Source of the DNA: Phycisphaeraceae bacterium
GTDB taxonomy: Bacteria; Planctomycetota; Phycisphaerae; Phycisphaerales; Phycisphaeraceae
NCBI GenBank assembly: GCA_007119405.1
Contig: SKPT01000558.1
Location: 1 to 9,391, forward strand
Direction: 5' to 3'
DNA: 9,391 bases
Shown one piece after another: positions 1-7,281 of this stretch; the first letter of the stretch is position 1, and each line of letters begins with the position of its first letter. Made by a program: the position numbers and the translations under genes. The notes under the pieces are model-generated. The model searched no databases and was not told the DNA's origin. It saw nothing but the letters and a program-made list of their open reading frames with translations.

Positions 1-1198
1 CCTCGGCCGATACGGTCTCGGTGACCCGATGCTCGCCCAGCGTGAGCGTGCCTGTCTTGTCGAACACCACGCTGTCGAGCTTGCGCGCCTCCTCCAGGCC
101 CCGCCGGTCGCGCACCAGCAGCCCGCCGCGCGCCCCGAGCGTCGTGGAGATCGCGATCACCAGCGGCACCGCCAGGCCCAGCGCGTGCGGGCAGGCGATC
201 ACCAGCACCGTCACGACCCGCGTGATCGTGAAATCAAGCGCGGCGCCCAGGGCCAGCCAAGCCACGAGCGTCACGCCACCCGCCCCGATCGCCACCAGCG
301 TCAGGAAGAATGCCGCCCGGTCCGCCAGCGCCTGCGCCCGCGAGCGCGAGCCCTGGGCCTGCTCGACCAGCCGCATGATCCCTGCCAGGGCCGTCTTCTC
401 CCCCGTGCCGGTGACCTCGACGCGAAGCGAGCCCTGGCCATTGGTCGTGCCCGCGATGACCTTGTCGGCCTCTTGCTTGTCCACCGGGCGCGATTCGCCG
501 GTGATCATCGCCTCGTTGACGCTGCTTCGGCCGCGCCTGACGACACCGTCGGCAGGAACGCTGGCACCGGGACGCACCAGGACCAGATCGCCATCCTGCA
601 ACCGGTCAACCGGCACCTCCTCCGTCTGGTCATCGGCCGTGATCCGCACAGCCGTGTCCGGCAGCAGCTTCGCGAGCTCCTTGAGCGCCCCCTGGGCCTG
701 AAAGATCGAGCGCATCTCGATCCAGTGCCCCAGCAGCATGATCGTCACCAGCGTCGCCAGCTCCCACCACAGCGCATGGCCTTCGAAACCCACTGTGACG
801 GCTGCGCTGTACACGAACGCCACACTGATCGCCAGCGCGATCAGCGTCATCATCCCGGGCAGGCGATCAGCCAGCTCGCGATACGCCCCCTGCAGAAACA
901 CCCATCCGCCGTAGAGAAACACGAGGGTGCCGAAGATCGCGGGGATGAACTGTGAGCCCGGAAACGTCGGGGCCTCGTAACGGAACCAGTCCTGGAGCAT
1001 CGGCTCCCAAACCAGGGCAGGAACCGTCAGCACCAGGCACACCCAGAACTTGTTGCGGAACATCTCCACGCTGTGGCCGGCGTGCTTGTCGTGCCCCGCG
1101 TGCTCGCCCGCCCCGGCACCATGCTCGCCATGCCCATGGGTGGCGTGATCGGCGTGACGCTCGTGTGCCGCGGCGTGATTGGCGTGTGAATCGTGCAT
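1..1198 (-). CDS. copB: CopB-type copper-translocating P1B ATPase, N-terminal part (3' end outside window)
   Basis: Membrane pump that exports copper (or silver) ions using ATP. I translated the minus strand from the ATG at 1198; the frame stays open to the window edge, giving 399 complete codons of a protein that is usually about 700 residues. Visible in order: a His-rich N-terminus (13 His in the first 42 residues) in place of a CxxC heavy-metal domain; a first membrane segment from about residue 51; further membrane segments at about 82-102, 114-134 and 140-158; the actuator motif TGE at 233-235; the membrane metal-site motif CPH at 336-338; and the phosphorylation motif DKTGT beginning at Asp380. 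CPH with a His-rich tail marks the CopB (P1B-3) subgroup; archaeal CopB prefers Cu(II), whereas Enterococcus CopB exports Cu(I)/Ag(I), so valence is not decided here. The ATP-binding domain is beyond the window. The ribosome site is weak, but the His-rich segment fits the family and supports this start. It lies 111 bp downstream of the ABC operon on the same strand; no copper-responsive regulator gene is visible. Confidence 0.93.
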   Translation of the reverse strand, partial: MHDSHANHAAAHERHADHATHGHGEHGAGAGEHAGHDKHAGHSVEMFRNKFWVCLVLTVPALVWEPMLQDWFRYEAPTFPGSQFIPAIFGTLVFLYGGWVFLQGAYRELADRLPGMMTLIALAISVAFVYSAAVTVGFEGHALWWELATLVTIMLLGHWIEMRSIFQAQGALKELAKLLPDTAVRITADDQTEEVPVDRLQDGDLVLVRPGASVPADGVVRRGRSSVNEAMITGESRPVDKQEADKVIAGTTNGQGSLRVEVTGTGEKTALAGIMRLVEQAQGSRSRAQALADRAAFFLTLVAIGAGGVTLVAWLALGAALDFTITRVVTVLVIACPHALGLAVPLVIAISTTLGARGGLLVRDRRGLEEARKLDSVVFDKTGTLTLGEHRVTETVSAE

Positions 1199-1309
1199 GG
1201 GCAATCGACCGATCCGGGGGGGTAAAGCCTGCGGGCCGGCACCGGAAGCTCGGCCGCAACCCGGCCACGACAGCGCCAGGTCGTCCCTGTAGGTTACGCC
1301 GCGCTCCGC

Positions 1310-2110
1310 TCAGCTGCCCGTCGACTTGTAGTGCCGCACGCCGAGCTGCCAGAGCATCATGGCGATGAAGAGGAACGCGACGCCCGCCAGCGGCGCCGCG
1401 GCGCGCAGCGGAGCGGGCACGCCGAGGACGTCCTCCCGGCCGAGCACGAGCGTCAGCGGGAAGTAGATCACGCACGCCAGCGGCACGATGAACGTGAAGA
1501 ACCGGCGGAACCAGTCGGCGTAGATCGTGATCGGGTACTGGCCGGCCGTCATCCCGCCGTAGCTGAACGCGTTGACGGTCTCCAGCGACTCGATCGTCCA
1601 GAAGCTGAGCGTACCCTGAATGACGAACAGGGCCAGGAACATGCACGTGCCGCCGAGGATGGTCAGCAGCAGCAAGGCGAAGTGGGCGCCGCTCCAATCG
1701 ATGTCGAGGATCGCGATGGCCCCGATGAGCACAACCAGGCCCTGGGCGAGTCGACCGACGCGGCGCAGGGCCAGCTCGCTGCCAAGGATCTGGATGAACG
1801 CAGCACGCGGGCGGGTGAGCACACGGTCGAAGTCGCCGCCGCGCACCATCGCGGGCATGCGGTCAAAGCCGGTGCCCAGCGCGTCGCCGAGCGCGAGCGC
1901 GACGCTGAGCGTGCCGTAGAACAGCGCCACCTCCGCCAGCGTCCAGCCCTGGAGCTGGCCGAAGCGGGCGAACAGCGCCCAGATGCCCAGGAACTCCACG
2001 GCGGTAACGAAGAACTGCCCGCCGGCGGCGAGCAGGAAGCTGGCGCGGTACTGCAACTGCGAGCGGATCGACGCGCCCAGCAGGCGAAGGTAAAGCTGCA
2101 TGCCGCTCAT
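1310..2110 (-). CDS. ABC-2 exporter permease, DUF990-like (COG3694 type), second permease of the operon
   Basis: Integral membrane subunit of an ABC-2 type exporter, 266 residues. About six membrane segments can be seen, near residues 25-47, 57-78, 118-137, 143-168, 203-223 and 238-257. The cytoplasmic motif at 89-101 (VRGGDFDRVLTRP) is the hallmark I recognise from the DUF990/ABC2_membrane_6 family, and the partner permease carries a matching motif. The start at 2110 is favoured because GGAGGG stands 7 nt upstream; a second Met is three codons further in. It begins only 4 bp after the stop of the upstream permease, so the two are almost certainly co-translated, and both probably pair with the ATPase at 2930-3916. 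The substrate is unknown; members of this group are usually labelled uncharacterised transport systems and some have been linked to drug or antibiotic export. Permease assignment is firm, substrate is not. Confidence 0.88.
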   Translation of the reverse strand: MSGMQLYLRLLGASIRSQLQYRASFLLAAGGQFFVTAVEFLGIWALFARFGQLQGWTLAEVALFYGTLSVALALGDALGTGFDRMPAMVRGGDFDRVLTRPRAAFIQILGSELALRRVGRLAQGLVVLIGAIAILDIDWSGAHFALLLLTILGGTCMFLALFVIQGTLSFWTIESLETVNAFSYGGMTAGQYPITIYADWFRRFFTFIVPLACVIYFPLTLVLGREDVLGVPAPLRAAAPLAGVAFLFIAMMLWQLGVRHYKSTGS

Positions 2111-2114
2111 CGCG

Positions 2115-2933
2115 CTACCCTCCCTGCACCACGACCTGCCGCAGCCCGCGGGCCATCATCCATCGCCCGAGCACCACGAGCGCCACGACCCACGCCAGCC
2201 CCAGCGCCAGGTGCCCAGCCGCCTCTGCGACAGGAATATGCCCGCTGTACAGCCGCACCGGCACGTCCAGCAGCCCGCGAAACGGCAGCGCCGCCAGCAG
2301 CGGCTGCACCGCGTCCGGGAAAAGCGGCAACGGGATGATCATCCCCGCCCCGAGCATGACGATCGCCGGGGCGACGCGCGTGATCCCCTCGGCGTCCAGG
2401 GTCCAGAGCATCACCACGTGCATGAGCATGGTGATCGTCACCGCCAGGAGTACGGCCACGACGATCGCCGCCACGAACGCCAGCAGCGACGCCCACGACG
2501 CCGGCCCCGGCAGCGCCCACGCGCTCATCCCCACCCACGGGAACACCAGCCCCACGAGCACCAGCAGCGGCAGCGCACGCAGCGACACCGCCGCCAAGCG
2601 CCAGCCCATCGTGCGGCAGAACCAGAGCGAATACGTGTCGATAGGCCGGGCCAGCTCGTACGCCACCGCGCCGGTGCGGATCATCGCCTGCACGTCGCGA
2701 TCCACGTTCCAGGGCATGAGCGAGAACATCGCCTGCCCGAGCCAGATGTAGGCGATGAGCTGCGTCACGCCCAGCGGCGGCGCAGCCTCGCTCGACCCGT
2801 AGAATGCCTTGAGCGCCATCAGAATGATGAAGCCGAACACCACCTGCGTGAACACGCCTGCCCACGCCGCGGCCCGGTATTGCAGCACCTCGCGAAACCG
2901 CAACGTGAGCACTGCCCGATACGCGTTGATCAT
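2115..2933 (-). CDS. ABC-2 exporter permease, DUF990-like (COG4587 type), first permease of the operon
   Basis: Integral membrane subunit of the same ABC-2 exporter, 272 residues. Membrane segments appear near residues 21-41, 57-72, 113-133, 146-177, 187-207 and 239-259. Residues 85-97 (IRTGAVAYELARP) correspond to the VRGG..RVLTRP motif of the neighbouring permease, so the two are distant paralogues that would form a heterodimeric channel. The ATG overlaps the TGA of the upstream ATPase gene (shared TCAT on the plus strand at 2930-2933), and a GAGGGG-like ribosome site about 8 nt upstream lies within the end of the ATPase gene. This indicates translational coupling and fixes the start. Family knowledge gives export as the role; the cargo cannot be read from the sequence. 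Confidence 0.88.
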   Translation of the reverse strand: MINAYRAVLTLRFREVLQYRAAAWAGVFTQVVFGFIILMALKAFYGSSEAAPPLGVTQLIAYIWLGQAMFSLMPWNVDRDVQAMIRTGAVAYELARPIDTYSLWFCRTMGWRLAAVSLRALPLLVLVGLVFPWVGMSAWALPGPASWASLLAFVAAIVVAVLLAVTITMLMHVVMLWTLDAEGITRVAPAIVMLGAGMIIPLPLFPDAVQPLLAALPFRGLLDVPVRLYSGHIPVAEAAGHLALGLAWVVALVVLGRWMMARGLRQVVVQGG

Positions 2934-3916
2934 GCGCCCACCCCCTCGTACAGCCGGCTGATCACCTGCTCGATCGGGGGGTTCTCCACGAACAGGTCGC
3001 GCACCGCGTGGCGAGCGGTGACGCGGGCAATCAGCTCAGCCGGCGGAGTGGTCTGCGGGTCGAATGCCAGTCGCACCCTGCCGCCTTCGTGCTCGATCAC
3101 CTCGCCCAGGCTCGTGTCGCCGCACCAGCCGTCCGCCTCGGCCAGATCGACGATCAGATGCCGCTCGCGCGTCACCCGCCGGCGCAGCTCCTCGAGTGTG
3201 CCGTCACAAAGCACGTTGCCGTTGCCGATGACCATCACGCGCGTGCACAGCGCCTCGATGTCGTCCATGTCGTGAGTGGTGAGAATGACCGTCACGCCGC
3301 GCTCCGCGTTGATCTTCCTGATAAAGGCGCGCACCGCCACCTTGCTCGCCGCGTCCAGCCCGATCGTCGGCTCATCAAGAAACAGCACGCCCGGCTCATG
3401 CAGCAGCGCCGCCGCCAGATCGCACCGCATCCGCTGGCCCAGGCTCAGTTGCCGCACCGGCACATCCAGCAGCGGCTCGAGATCGAGCGTCGCCACCAGC
3501 TCGTCGCGCATCCGGCGATAGACCGCGGTCGGCACGCGGTAGATGTCGCGCAGCAGCTCGAACGACTCGATCACCGGCAGGTCCCACCAGAGCTGCGTGC
3601 GCTGCCCGAACACGACGCCGATGTGGCGCACGTGAGCCACACGCTGCCGCCACGGCACCCGGCCGTCCACCTCGCACCGCCCGGAGCTGGGCACCAGGAT
3701 GCCGGCGAGCACCTTGACCGTCGTGCTCTTGCCGGCGCCATTGGGCCCGATGTAGCCGACCAGCTCGCCGCGCTCGATCTCGAAGCTCACACCCGCCAGC
3801 GCGTCGATCTGCTGATGCTCGCGCCGCAGGACGCTGACCAGCGCGCCGGTAAGGCCAACCCGCCGGCGGGCGATGCGGAAGGACTTGCAAAGTTCGTCGA
3901 CGACGATGTGAGCCAT
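2930..3916 (-). CDS. ABC exporter ATP-binding protein (COG4586 type)
   Basis: Cytoplasmic ATPase that would power the two permeases encoded downstream. With the start at 3916 it has 328 residues. All nucleotide-binding motifs are present: Walker A GPNGAGKST at 57-65, Q-loop Gln105, signature LSLGQ at 157-161, Walker B VLFLDEP at 177-183, D-loop at 186-191 and the switch His215. The FGQRTQLWWDLP stretch around 103-114 and a C-terminal extension after residue 245 are typical of the COG4586 group. The open frame extends upstream to an ATG at 4024, but I chose 3916 for two reasons: AGGAG lies about 7 nt before it, and the best promoter (4029-4056) would start transcription about where the longer reading would begin. 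The first 36 residues of the longer form are also arginine-rich and unlike an ABC N-terminus. First gene of a three-gene operon. Confidence 0.93.
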   Translation of the reverse strand: MAHIVVDELCKSFRIARRRVGLTGALVSVLRREHQQIDALAGVSFEIERGELVGYIGPNGAGKSTTVKVLAGILVPSSGRCEVDGRVPWRQRVAHVRHIGVVFGQRTQLWWDLPVIESFELLRDIYRVPTAVYRRMRDELVATLDLEPLLDVPVRQLSLGQRMRCDLAAALLHEPGVLFLDEPTIGLDAASKVAVRAFIRKINAERGVTVILTTHDMDDIEALCTRVMVIGNGNVLCDGTLEELRRRVTRERHLIVDLAEADGWCGDTSLGEVIEHEGGRVRLAFDPQTTPPAELIARVTARHAVRDLFVENPPIEQVISRLYEGVGA

Positions 3917-3931
3917 GCCGGATCTCCTGCC
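3914..3931 (-). promoter_or_regulatory. Ribosome binding site deciding the ABC ATPase start
   Basis: Read on the minus strand, AGGAGATCCGGCATG places a strong AGGAG about 7 nt before the ATG at 3916. This selects 3916 over the in-frame ATG at 4024, which has no comparable site. Confidence 0.75.
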
Positions 3932-3978
3932 GCTTGAACGGCTCTCCAAGCGTGATGCGCGCAGGCGCAACCCCTCAA

Positions 3979-3997
3979 CAGGCGGTCGCGCCGCCTG
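3979..3997 (-). other. Hairpin in the 5' leader of the ABC operon
   Basis: CAGGCGG/CCGCCTG forms a 7-bp stem with a 5-nt loop within the predicted leader of roughly 106 nt upstream of the ATPase gene. It could affect mRNA stability or be chance in GC-rich DNA. No riboswitch class is recognised. Confidence 0.35.
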
Positions 3998-4028
3998 CCG
4001 GTGGGCCGGGTGATGGGTTGACATCCGA

Positions 4029-4056
4029 AGTATATCGCCGCCTCGGTGGGCGCCAA
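4029..4056 (-). promoter_or_regulatory. Sigma-70-like promoter for the ABC exporter operon
   Basis: On the minus strand TTGGCG (4051-4056) and TATACT (4029-4034) are separated by 16 bp, a good match to the housekeeping consensus. The predicted transcription start near 4022 gives a leader of about 106 nt before the ATG at 3916. The -35 box lies inside one arm of the inverted repeat CGCCAACGAT/ATCGTTGGCG. Confidence 0.6.
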
Positions 4057-4107
4057 CGATGGAACCGCAACTTGGGCTGATCGCCGGGGCGGGTACAATC
4101 GTTGGCG
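4051..4107. promoter_or_regulatory. Inverted repeat spanning two divergent promoters (candidate operator)
   Basis: CGCCAACGAT at 4051-4060 and its exact reverse complement ATCGTTGGCG at 4098-4107 are separated by 37 bp, with arm centres 47 bp apart. The left arm contains the minus-strand -35 box; the right arm overlaps the end of the plus-strand -10 box and the expected start site. The position suits two half-sites for a regulator acting on both transcripts. No regulator gene is visible in the window. Alternatively it is chance. Confidence 0.45.
4072..4099 (+). promoter_or_regulatory. Candidate sigma-70-like promoter for the VOC gene pair
   Basis: TTGGGC (4072-4077) and TACAAT (4094-4099) with a 16-bp spacer. 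It would yield a leader of about 155 nt before the ATG at 4262, rather long, and the -35 is imperfect. Its -35 box is 15 bp from the -35 box of the divergent ABC promoter. Confidence 0.45.
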
Positions 4108-4261
4108 AAGGGGCAGGATGACGTTGGCAACCACGATTCCACCGCCAGCGATGTCAAGGCAATCCTGTGTGCCGCCGAAAGTGAACAGCGTGCTGACACC
4201 AACAGCCGGACACGCCGCGAGGGCCCTTCGGACACTCGTTGAAGAAAGGAACATCCACGCC

Positions 4262-4645
4262 ATGCACGTCGCGCGAATGGTCCCCATGCTCGCTTTTGCT
4301 GACGTTGACAAGGCCCTTGGTTTCTACCGCGACGTGTTGGGCTTCGAGGTCACCGACAGCTACGCTGAGGACGGACGCATGACCTGGTGTTCCGTCCGCG
4401 CGGGTTCGACGCAGGCGATGTTTCAGCGGCACCCGGAGCAGGCGCGGAAGAATGGCGGCCCTGTGTTCTGGATCTACGTCGACGATGTCGACGAAATTCA
4501 CGGCACACTCAAGGCTGCTGGCTGGCGCGTCGGCCACCCGCACACGGCGCACGGCCGGCGTGAGTTCGAAACAGTCGACACGGAGTCGAACCCGTTGATG
4601 TTCTGCCAACTGCTCGATCGCCCGGAGACGGCACGCGCTCAGTGA
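4262..4645 (+). CDS. VOC-family (glyoxalase/bleomycin resistance-fold) protein
   Basis: Small cytoplasmic protein of 127 residues with a single VOC half: the first beta-alpha-beta unit ends in FYRDVLGFEV (21-30) and the second runs VFWIYVDDVDEIHGTLKAAG (68-87) to REFETVDTESNPLMFCQ (100-116), equivalent to the usual F.V.DPDGN.L.F.Q ending. The fold supports glyoxalases, dioxygenases and bleomycin- or fosfomycin-binding proteins. I see no clear His metal ligand on the first strand, so it looks more like the metal-free bleomycin-binding branch, but the substrate is unknown. The frame is open upstream to 4046; I chose 4262 because the VOC fold begins right after it and an AAAGGA-like site lies about 11 nt before. 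A second VOC gene follows after 37 bp, suggesting a former two-gene operon. Confidence 0.82.
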   Translation: MHVARMVPMLAFADVDKALGFYRDVLGFEVTDSYAEDGRMTWCSVRAGSTQAMFQRHPEQARKNGGPVFWIYVDDVDEIHGTLKAAGWRVGHPHTAHGRREFETVDTESNPLMFCQLLDRPETARAQ

Positions 4646-4682
4646 TCCTGCATGGCACCGCGATCCCACAAGGAGAGCCCGA

Positions 4683-4859
4683 ATGGCAGCCACTCGGCCA
4701 GTCGACGCGACCTGCGACACGATCGAGCCGGTCCTTGGCGTGCCCGATGTGCACGCCGGATTCGCCTTCTATCGAGATCAACTTGGCTTCGAACTGGTCC
4801 ACACGGCCGACGATCGCACGGCTTGCCGCTACGCGGTCAAGCCGTGGCACCCTCTGTGA
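4683..4859 (+). pseudogene. Second VOC-family gene, truncated by a hairpin repeat
   Basis: A 58-codon frame with a strong ribosome site (AAGGAG at 4670-4675, 7 nt before the ATG). Residues 14-44 read as a VOC N-terminus, with IEPVLGVPDV, then AFAFYRDQLGFELVHTADD, close in pattern to the complete VOC gene just upstream. After codon 45 the frame runs directly into a dispersed hairpin repeat (4817-4851), which encodes the last residues (about ACRYAVKPWHP) and leads to a TGA at 4857. The remaining half of the VOC domain, with the second beta-alpha-beta unit, is not found downstream. The protein could not fold as a full VOC domain. Most likely a gene broken by insertion or by recombination at the repeat; expression of the short product cannot be excluded. 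Confidence 0.75.
4817..4851. repeat. Single hairpin repeat unit within the truncated VOC gene
   Basis: CACGGCTTG (4817-4825) pairs with CAAGCCGTG (4838-4846), with a smaller inner CCGC/GCGG pairing, and the unit ends in GTGGCACC. It matches the unit at 9349-9383 at every position but one (TAC versus TTC in the loop). Unlike the other copies it has no left-hand partner hairpin. It lies between two convergent genes and may also limit transcription, though no T-tract follows on either strand. Confidence 0.85.
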
Positions 4860-4890
4860 GGCCCACCCTGATGAAGCCAACTATTCAACC

Positions 4891-7176
4891 TCAATCGTCC
4901 GCCTCGTCAGCGGACATCTCGTGCTCGTAGTCGACGACCTCGTTGATCACGCGCAGCCCCACGCTCTGGCCGGGCTCGTGCGGCGTGAGGATCAGTTCGA
5001 AGCGCACGGGCACCGCCTGGCCGCCGAACTCGCCGGGCAGCCTCGCGGCCGGGCCCTCGATGACCAGGTGCATCGGCTCCTCGAGCACCAGGCCGATCGT
5101 CTCGCCGACGCGCACCGTCGGGCCGGGGTCGTCATCGCGGCTGAGCGTCAGCTCCGCATCGTCGGGCAGCAGCGCCGGCCAACCGTCGAGCGACACGGCC
5201 TCGACGGTCACGGCTCCCTCAATGGGCCGCACGAGCACGGGGATGCCCACCGTCTCAAGCCACTCGCCGACCTCGATGTGGAAGTCGTTGACCATGCGGC
5301 CGTCGGCGTGGACGGTGACGCGGCTGGTGCGGGTGTGCTCGCCGTCCTCCTTGCTGTAAAAGCGTGAGGACCAGATCGGGAACTGCCGCGGGAAGCGGTA
5401 GCCGACGTCGCGCGGCTCGGGCTGGTGCTGGATATCCCAGAGAAGGATCGCGGCGTGGGCGCCGAGGCTGTAGCCGGTGGCGCGGCTGGCGAAGGTGAAG
5501 TGGTTGACGCGCGCGCCGGGCTCGTACTGTCGCCACTGGGGCATGCCGACGTTGTAGCCCCACTGGGCCAGGGCGGGCATGCCGTGCTCGAGGCCAACCT
5601 GGGCCGTGGCGTCGGGCAGGACGAGGGAGACGGGCCCGCCGGTGGGGCTGCGCTCGGAGATGAGGCGCATGATGGCGCGGCCATCCTCGTTCATGGCGGC
5701 CTCGATGACCTGCTGGTAGCGGTCGAGGATCTGGATGAGGCGGGGCTCGCCGGTGGCGCGGATGCCGATGACGAGCCAGTCCATGTGCGTGCGGATGTAG
5801 CCGGCATCGTAGTGGATGCCCCGGCCGTCGTGGCGGTTGCCTTCAGCAAGCAGGGGAAAGCCGCCGGAGAACGCGCCCTGGGCGTCGACGATGTCGTCCA
5901 TGATCGGGTCGAAGTGTTCGATGACCTCGTCGCGCCAGTCCTGGTTGTCGAGCAGGTCGGCGGCGCGGCGCATGGCCATGGCGTAGCCGAGCACGCGGTT
6001 GGCGCCGGTGATGAGCGTGTTGCCGCCGATGATGTCGTCGTAGTAGTCGGCAGGGACGTGGCTGGCGCGGCTCATGGCGCCGCGGTAAATCATGCGCTGG
6101 TACGCGTCGCGGCGGGTGAGGGTGTCCGGGCCGAGGGTGATGGTCTCCTCGAGCTCGGCCGCGCCGAGCTCTTCGAGGCGTTCGTAGCCGTCCATCAGGC
6201 CCCAGAGCGTGAAGCCGTGGGTGTACTCGCCGCTGGTGACGGTGCGGGCGCCGCGTCGGCCGTCGAGGAACGAGCCGTCCCAGCACTGGGTGCGCGCGGC
6301 CATGTCGAGCGATTCGATGGCGGAGGCGACGGCCTGGTCGCCGGCGAAGTGGGCGACGATGCCGGTGACCTCCTGCGTGCGGTGCTGAAGCGTCAGGTCG
6401 CGGCGGTCGGAGTCGTCCCAGCCCCAACTGTGGCGGTTGGGGTCGTACGAGCCCTGGAGGTAGTCCACGACCCGCAGCTCGGCGAGCTCGAAGCGGGCGG
6501 GCTGGACCTGCCGGCTGGATCCCCGCTCGGGCGTGCGCAGCCGGCCGGCGACGCTGAACTCGATGGCGGCGACGTCCTCGAGCACGGCGATGGCGTCGCC
6601 GACGTCGGCGTAGTTGATGAACGCCCAGTCAAGGTAGATCTCGTGCTCGTCCTCGCCCCAGGCGCTGGCGACGGGCACCATGGGCAGGATGTCGGCGGTG
6701 GAGCCGTCGGCGGCGATCAGGCGCACGCCGAAACGCACCTCGGAGCTGGTCACGTCGTCGACACGCACGGTCATCGCCAGGCCGCTGTGCTCGAGCATGT
6801 TGATGGGCTCGTCCAGCTCGAAGCGCAGCGACTCGCTGCCGGGCTCGTCGCCCCGCGCGGGCTGGACGGTGGCCTCGACGGCGATGCGGCCGTCGCCGAG
6901 GTGCTCGGCGTTAAGCTCGCCGGCGGTCTCGAACGCTTCCGGGATGGGCAGGGCGACGGGATCAAGGGCGTCGCGCTTCTGCTGGGCCAGGGCGTTGGCG
7001 GCGGCGGAGGTCAGCAGCTCGCGCTTGATGTCCTGGACCTCGTCCCAGGTGGGACCGGCGGCGGTGGCGGGGTCGGGGTCGGGGTCCGCCGTGGGGGTGG
7101 GATCACCGGCGCAGCCGGCGAGCGTCATCGCAGCCGCGAGCATCGCACCCGTCGTCCATGTCCTGGCCATGTTCAT
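4891..7176 (-). CDS. Large secreted lipoprotein, probable carbohydrate-active protein with a toroid-like core (unassigned)
   Basis: A 761-residue precursor with a lipoprotein signal: hydrophobic stretch at 9-20 and lipobox LAGC at 19-22, then a Thr/Pro/Asp linker to about 40. The start at 7176 is chosen over 7209 because AAGGAG lies 7 nt upstream and the signal peptide begins there. Three parts are suggested. Residues about 95-240 are strand-rich and resemble a carbohydrate-binding beta-sandwich. Residues about 262-585 are helix-rich, with WDGSF (299-303), GEYTHGFTLWGLMDGY (316-331) and GIHYDAGYIRTHMDW (453-467), features that remind me of alpha/alpha-toroid polysaccharide lyases or hydrolases. 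Residues about 605-761 are strand-rich again. The order fits lyases of the toroid plus beta-sandwich type, and the conserved-looking His/Tyr near 455 could be catalytic, but I cannot assign a PL or GH family. The adjacent GH20 gene on the same strand supports a role in glycan degradation. Function is inference; the lipoprotein call is firm. Confidence 0.8.
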   Translation of the reverse strand: MNMARTWTTGAMLAAAMTLAGCAGDPTPTADPDPDPATAAGPTWDEVQDIKRELLTSAAANALAQQKRDALDPVALPIPEAFETAGELNAEHLGDGRIAVEATVQPARGDEPGSESLRFELDEPINMLEHSGLAMTVRVDDVTSSEVRFGVRLIAADGSTADILPMVPVASAWGEDEHEIYLDWAFINYADVGDAIAVLEDVAAIEFSVAGRLRTPERGSSRQVQPARFELAELRVVDYLQGSYDPNRHSWGWDDSDRRDLTLQHRTQEVTGIVAHFAGDQAVASAIESLDMAARTQCWDGSFLDGRRGARTVTSGEYTHGFTLWGLMDGYERLEELGAAELEETITLGPDTLTRRDAYQRMIYRGAMSRASHVPADYYDDIIGGNTLITGANRVLGYAMAMRRAADLLDNQDWRDEVIEHFDPIMDDIVDAQGAFSGGFPLLAEGNRHDGRGIHYDAGYIRTHMDWLVIGIRATGEPRLIQILDRYQQVIEAAMNEDGRAIMRLISERSPTGGPVSLVLPDATAQVGLEHGMPALAQWGYNVGMPQWRQYEPGARVNHFTFASRATGYSLGAHAAILLWDIQHQPEPRDVGYRFPRQFPIWSSRFYSKEDGEHTRTSRVTVHADGRMVNDFHIEVGEWLETVGIPVLVRPIEGAVTVEAVSLDGWPALLPDDAELTLSRDDDPGPTVRVGETIGLVLEEPMHLVIEGPAARLPGEFGGQAVPVRFELILTPHEPGQSVGLRVINEVVDYEHEMSADEADD

Positions 7177-7187
7177 CACGTCACTCC
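7174..7187 (-). promoter_or_regulatory. Ribosome binding site deciding the lipoprotein start
   Basis: On the minus strand AAGGAGTGACGTGATG puts a strong AAGGAG 7 nt before the ATG at 7176, making the upstream ATG at 7209 unlikely. Confidence 0.75.
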
Positions 7188-7223
7188 TTCGACCGGGGGA
7201 AAACGTCACATGAGATGCCGGCG

Positions 7224-7229
7224 AGTATA
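7224..7229 (-). promoter_or_regulatory. Possible -10 box upstream of the lipoprotein gene
   Basis: TATACT on the minus strand, about 48 bp before the chosen start. No convincing -35 box stands at the proper distance, so this is a weak candidate. Confidence 0.3.
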
Positions 7230-7281
7230 CAGCGCCCGGGGACGGTTGGAGCGCACGCCCGCTCCATTCGTAGCGGCGTTC

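Larger units (their letters stand above)
3917..4261. other. Divergent intergenic region between ABC operon and VOC genes
   Basis: This 345-bp gap holds the two back-to-back promoter candidates, the 10-bp inverted repeat and a leader hairpin. The open frame that runs in from 4046 to the VOC start has no recognisable content, so I treat it as leader. From about 4110 to 4245 I see nothing else identifiable. Confidence 0.6.

Noticed and set aside
29..955. Plus-strand open frames opposite the CopB gene
   Set aside because: Arg/His/Gln-rich, without domains; the minus strand encodes the unmistakable TGE, CPH and DKTGT motifs.
3917..4024. N-terminal extension of the ABC ATPase to the ATG at 4024
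   Set aside because: No ribosome site, atypical Arg-rich sequence, and the promoter at 4029-4056 would start transcription at about this point.
4046..4261. N-terminal extension of the VOC protein
   Set aside because: The extra residues show no homology-like pattern, and the predicted promoter boxes lie inside this stretch; the fold begins at the Met at 4262.
4817..4846. Rho-independent terminator between the convergent VOC and lipoprotein genes
   Set aside because: The hairpin is strong but no T-tract follows on either strand, and the sequence is explained as a dispersed repeat unit.
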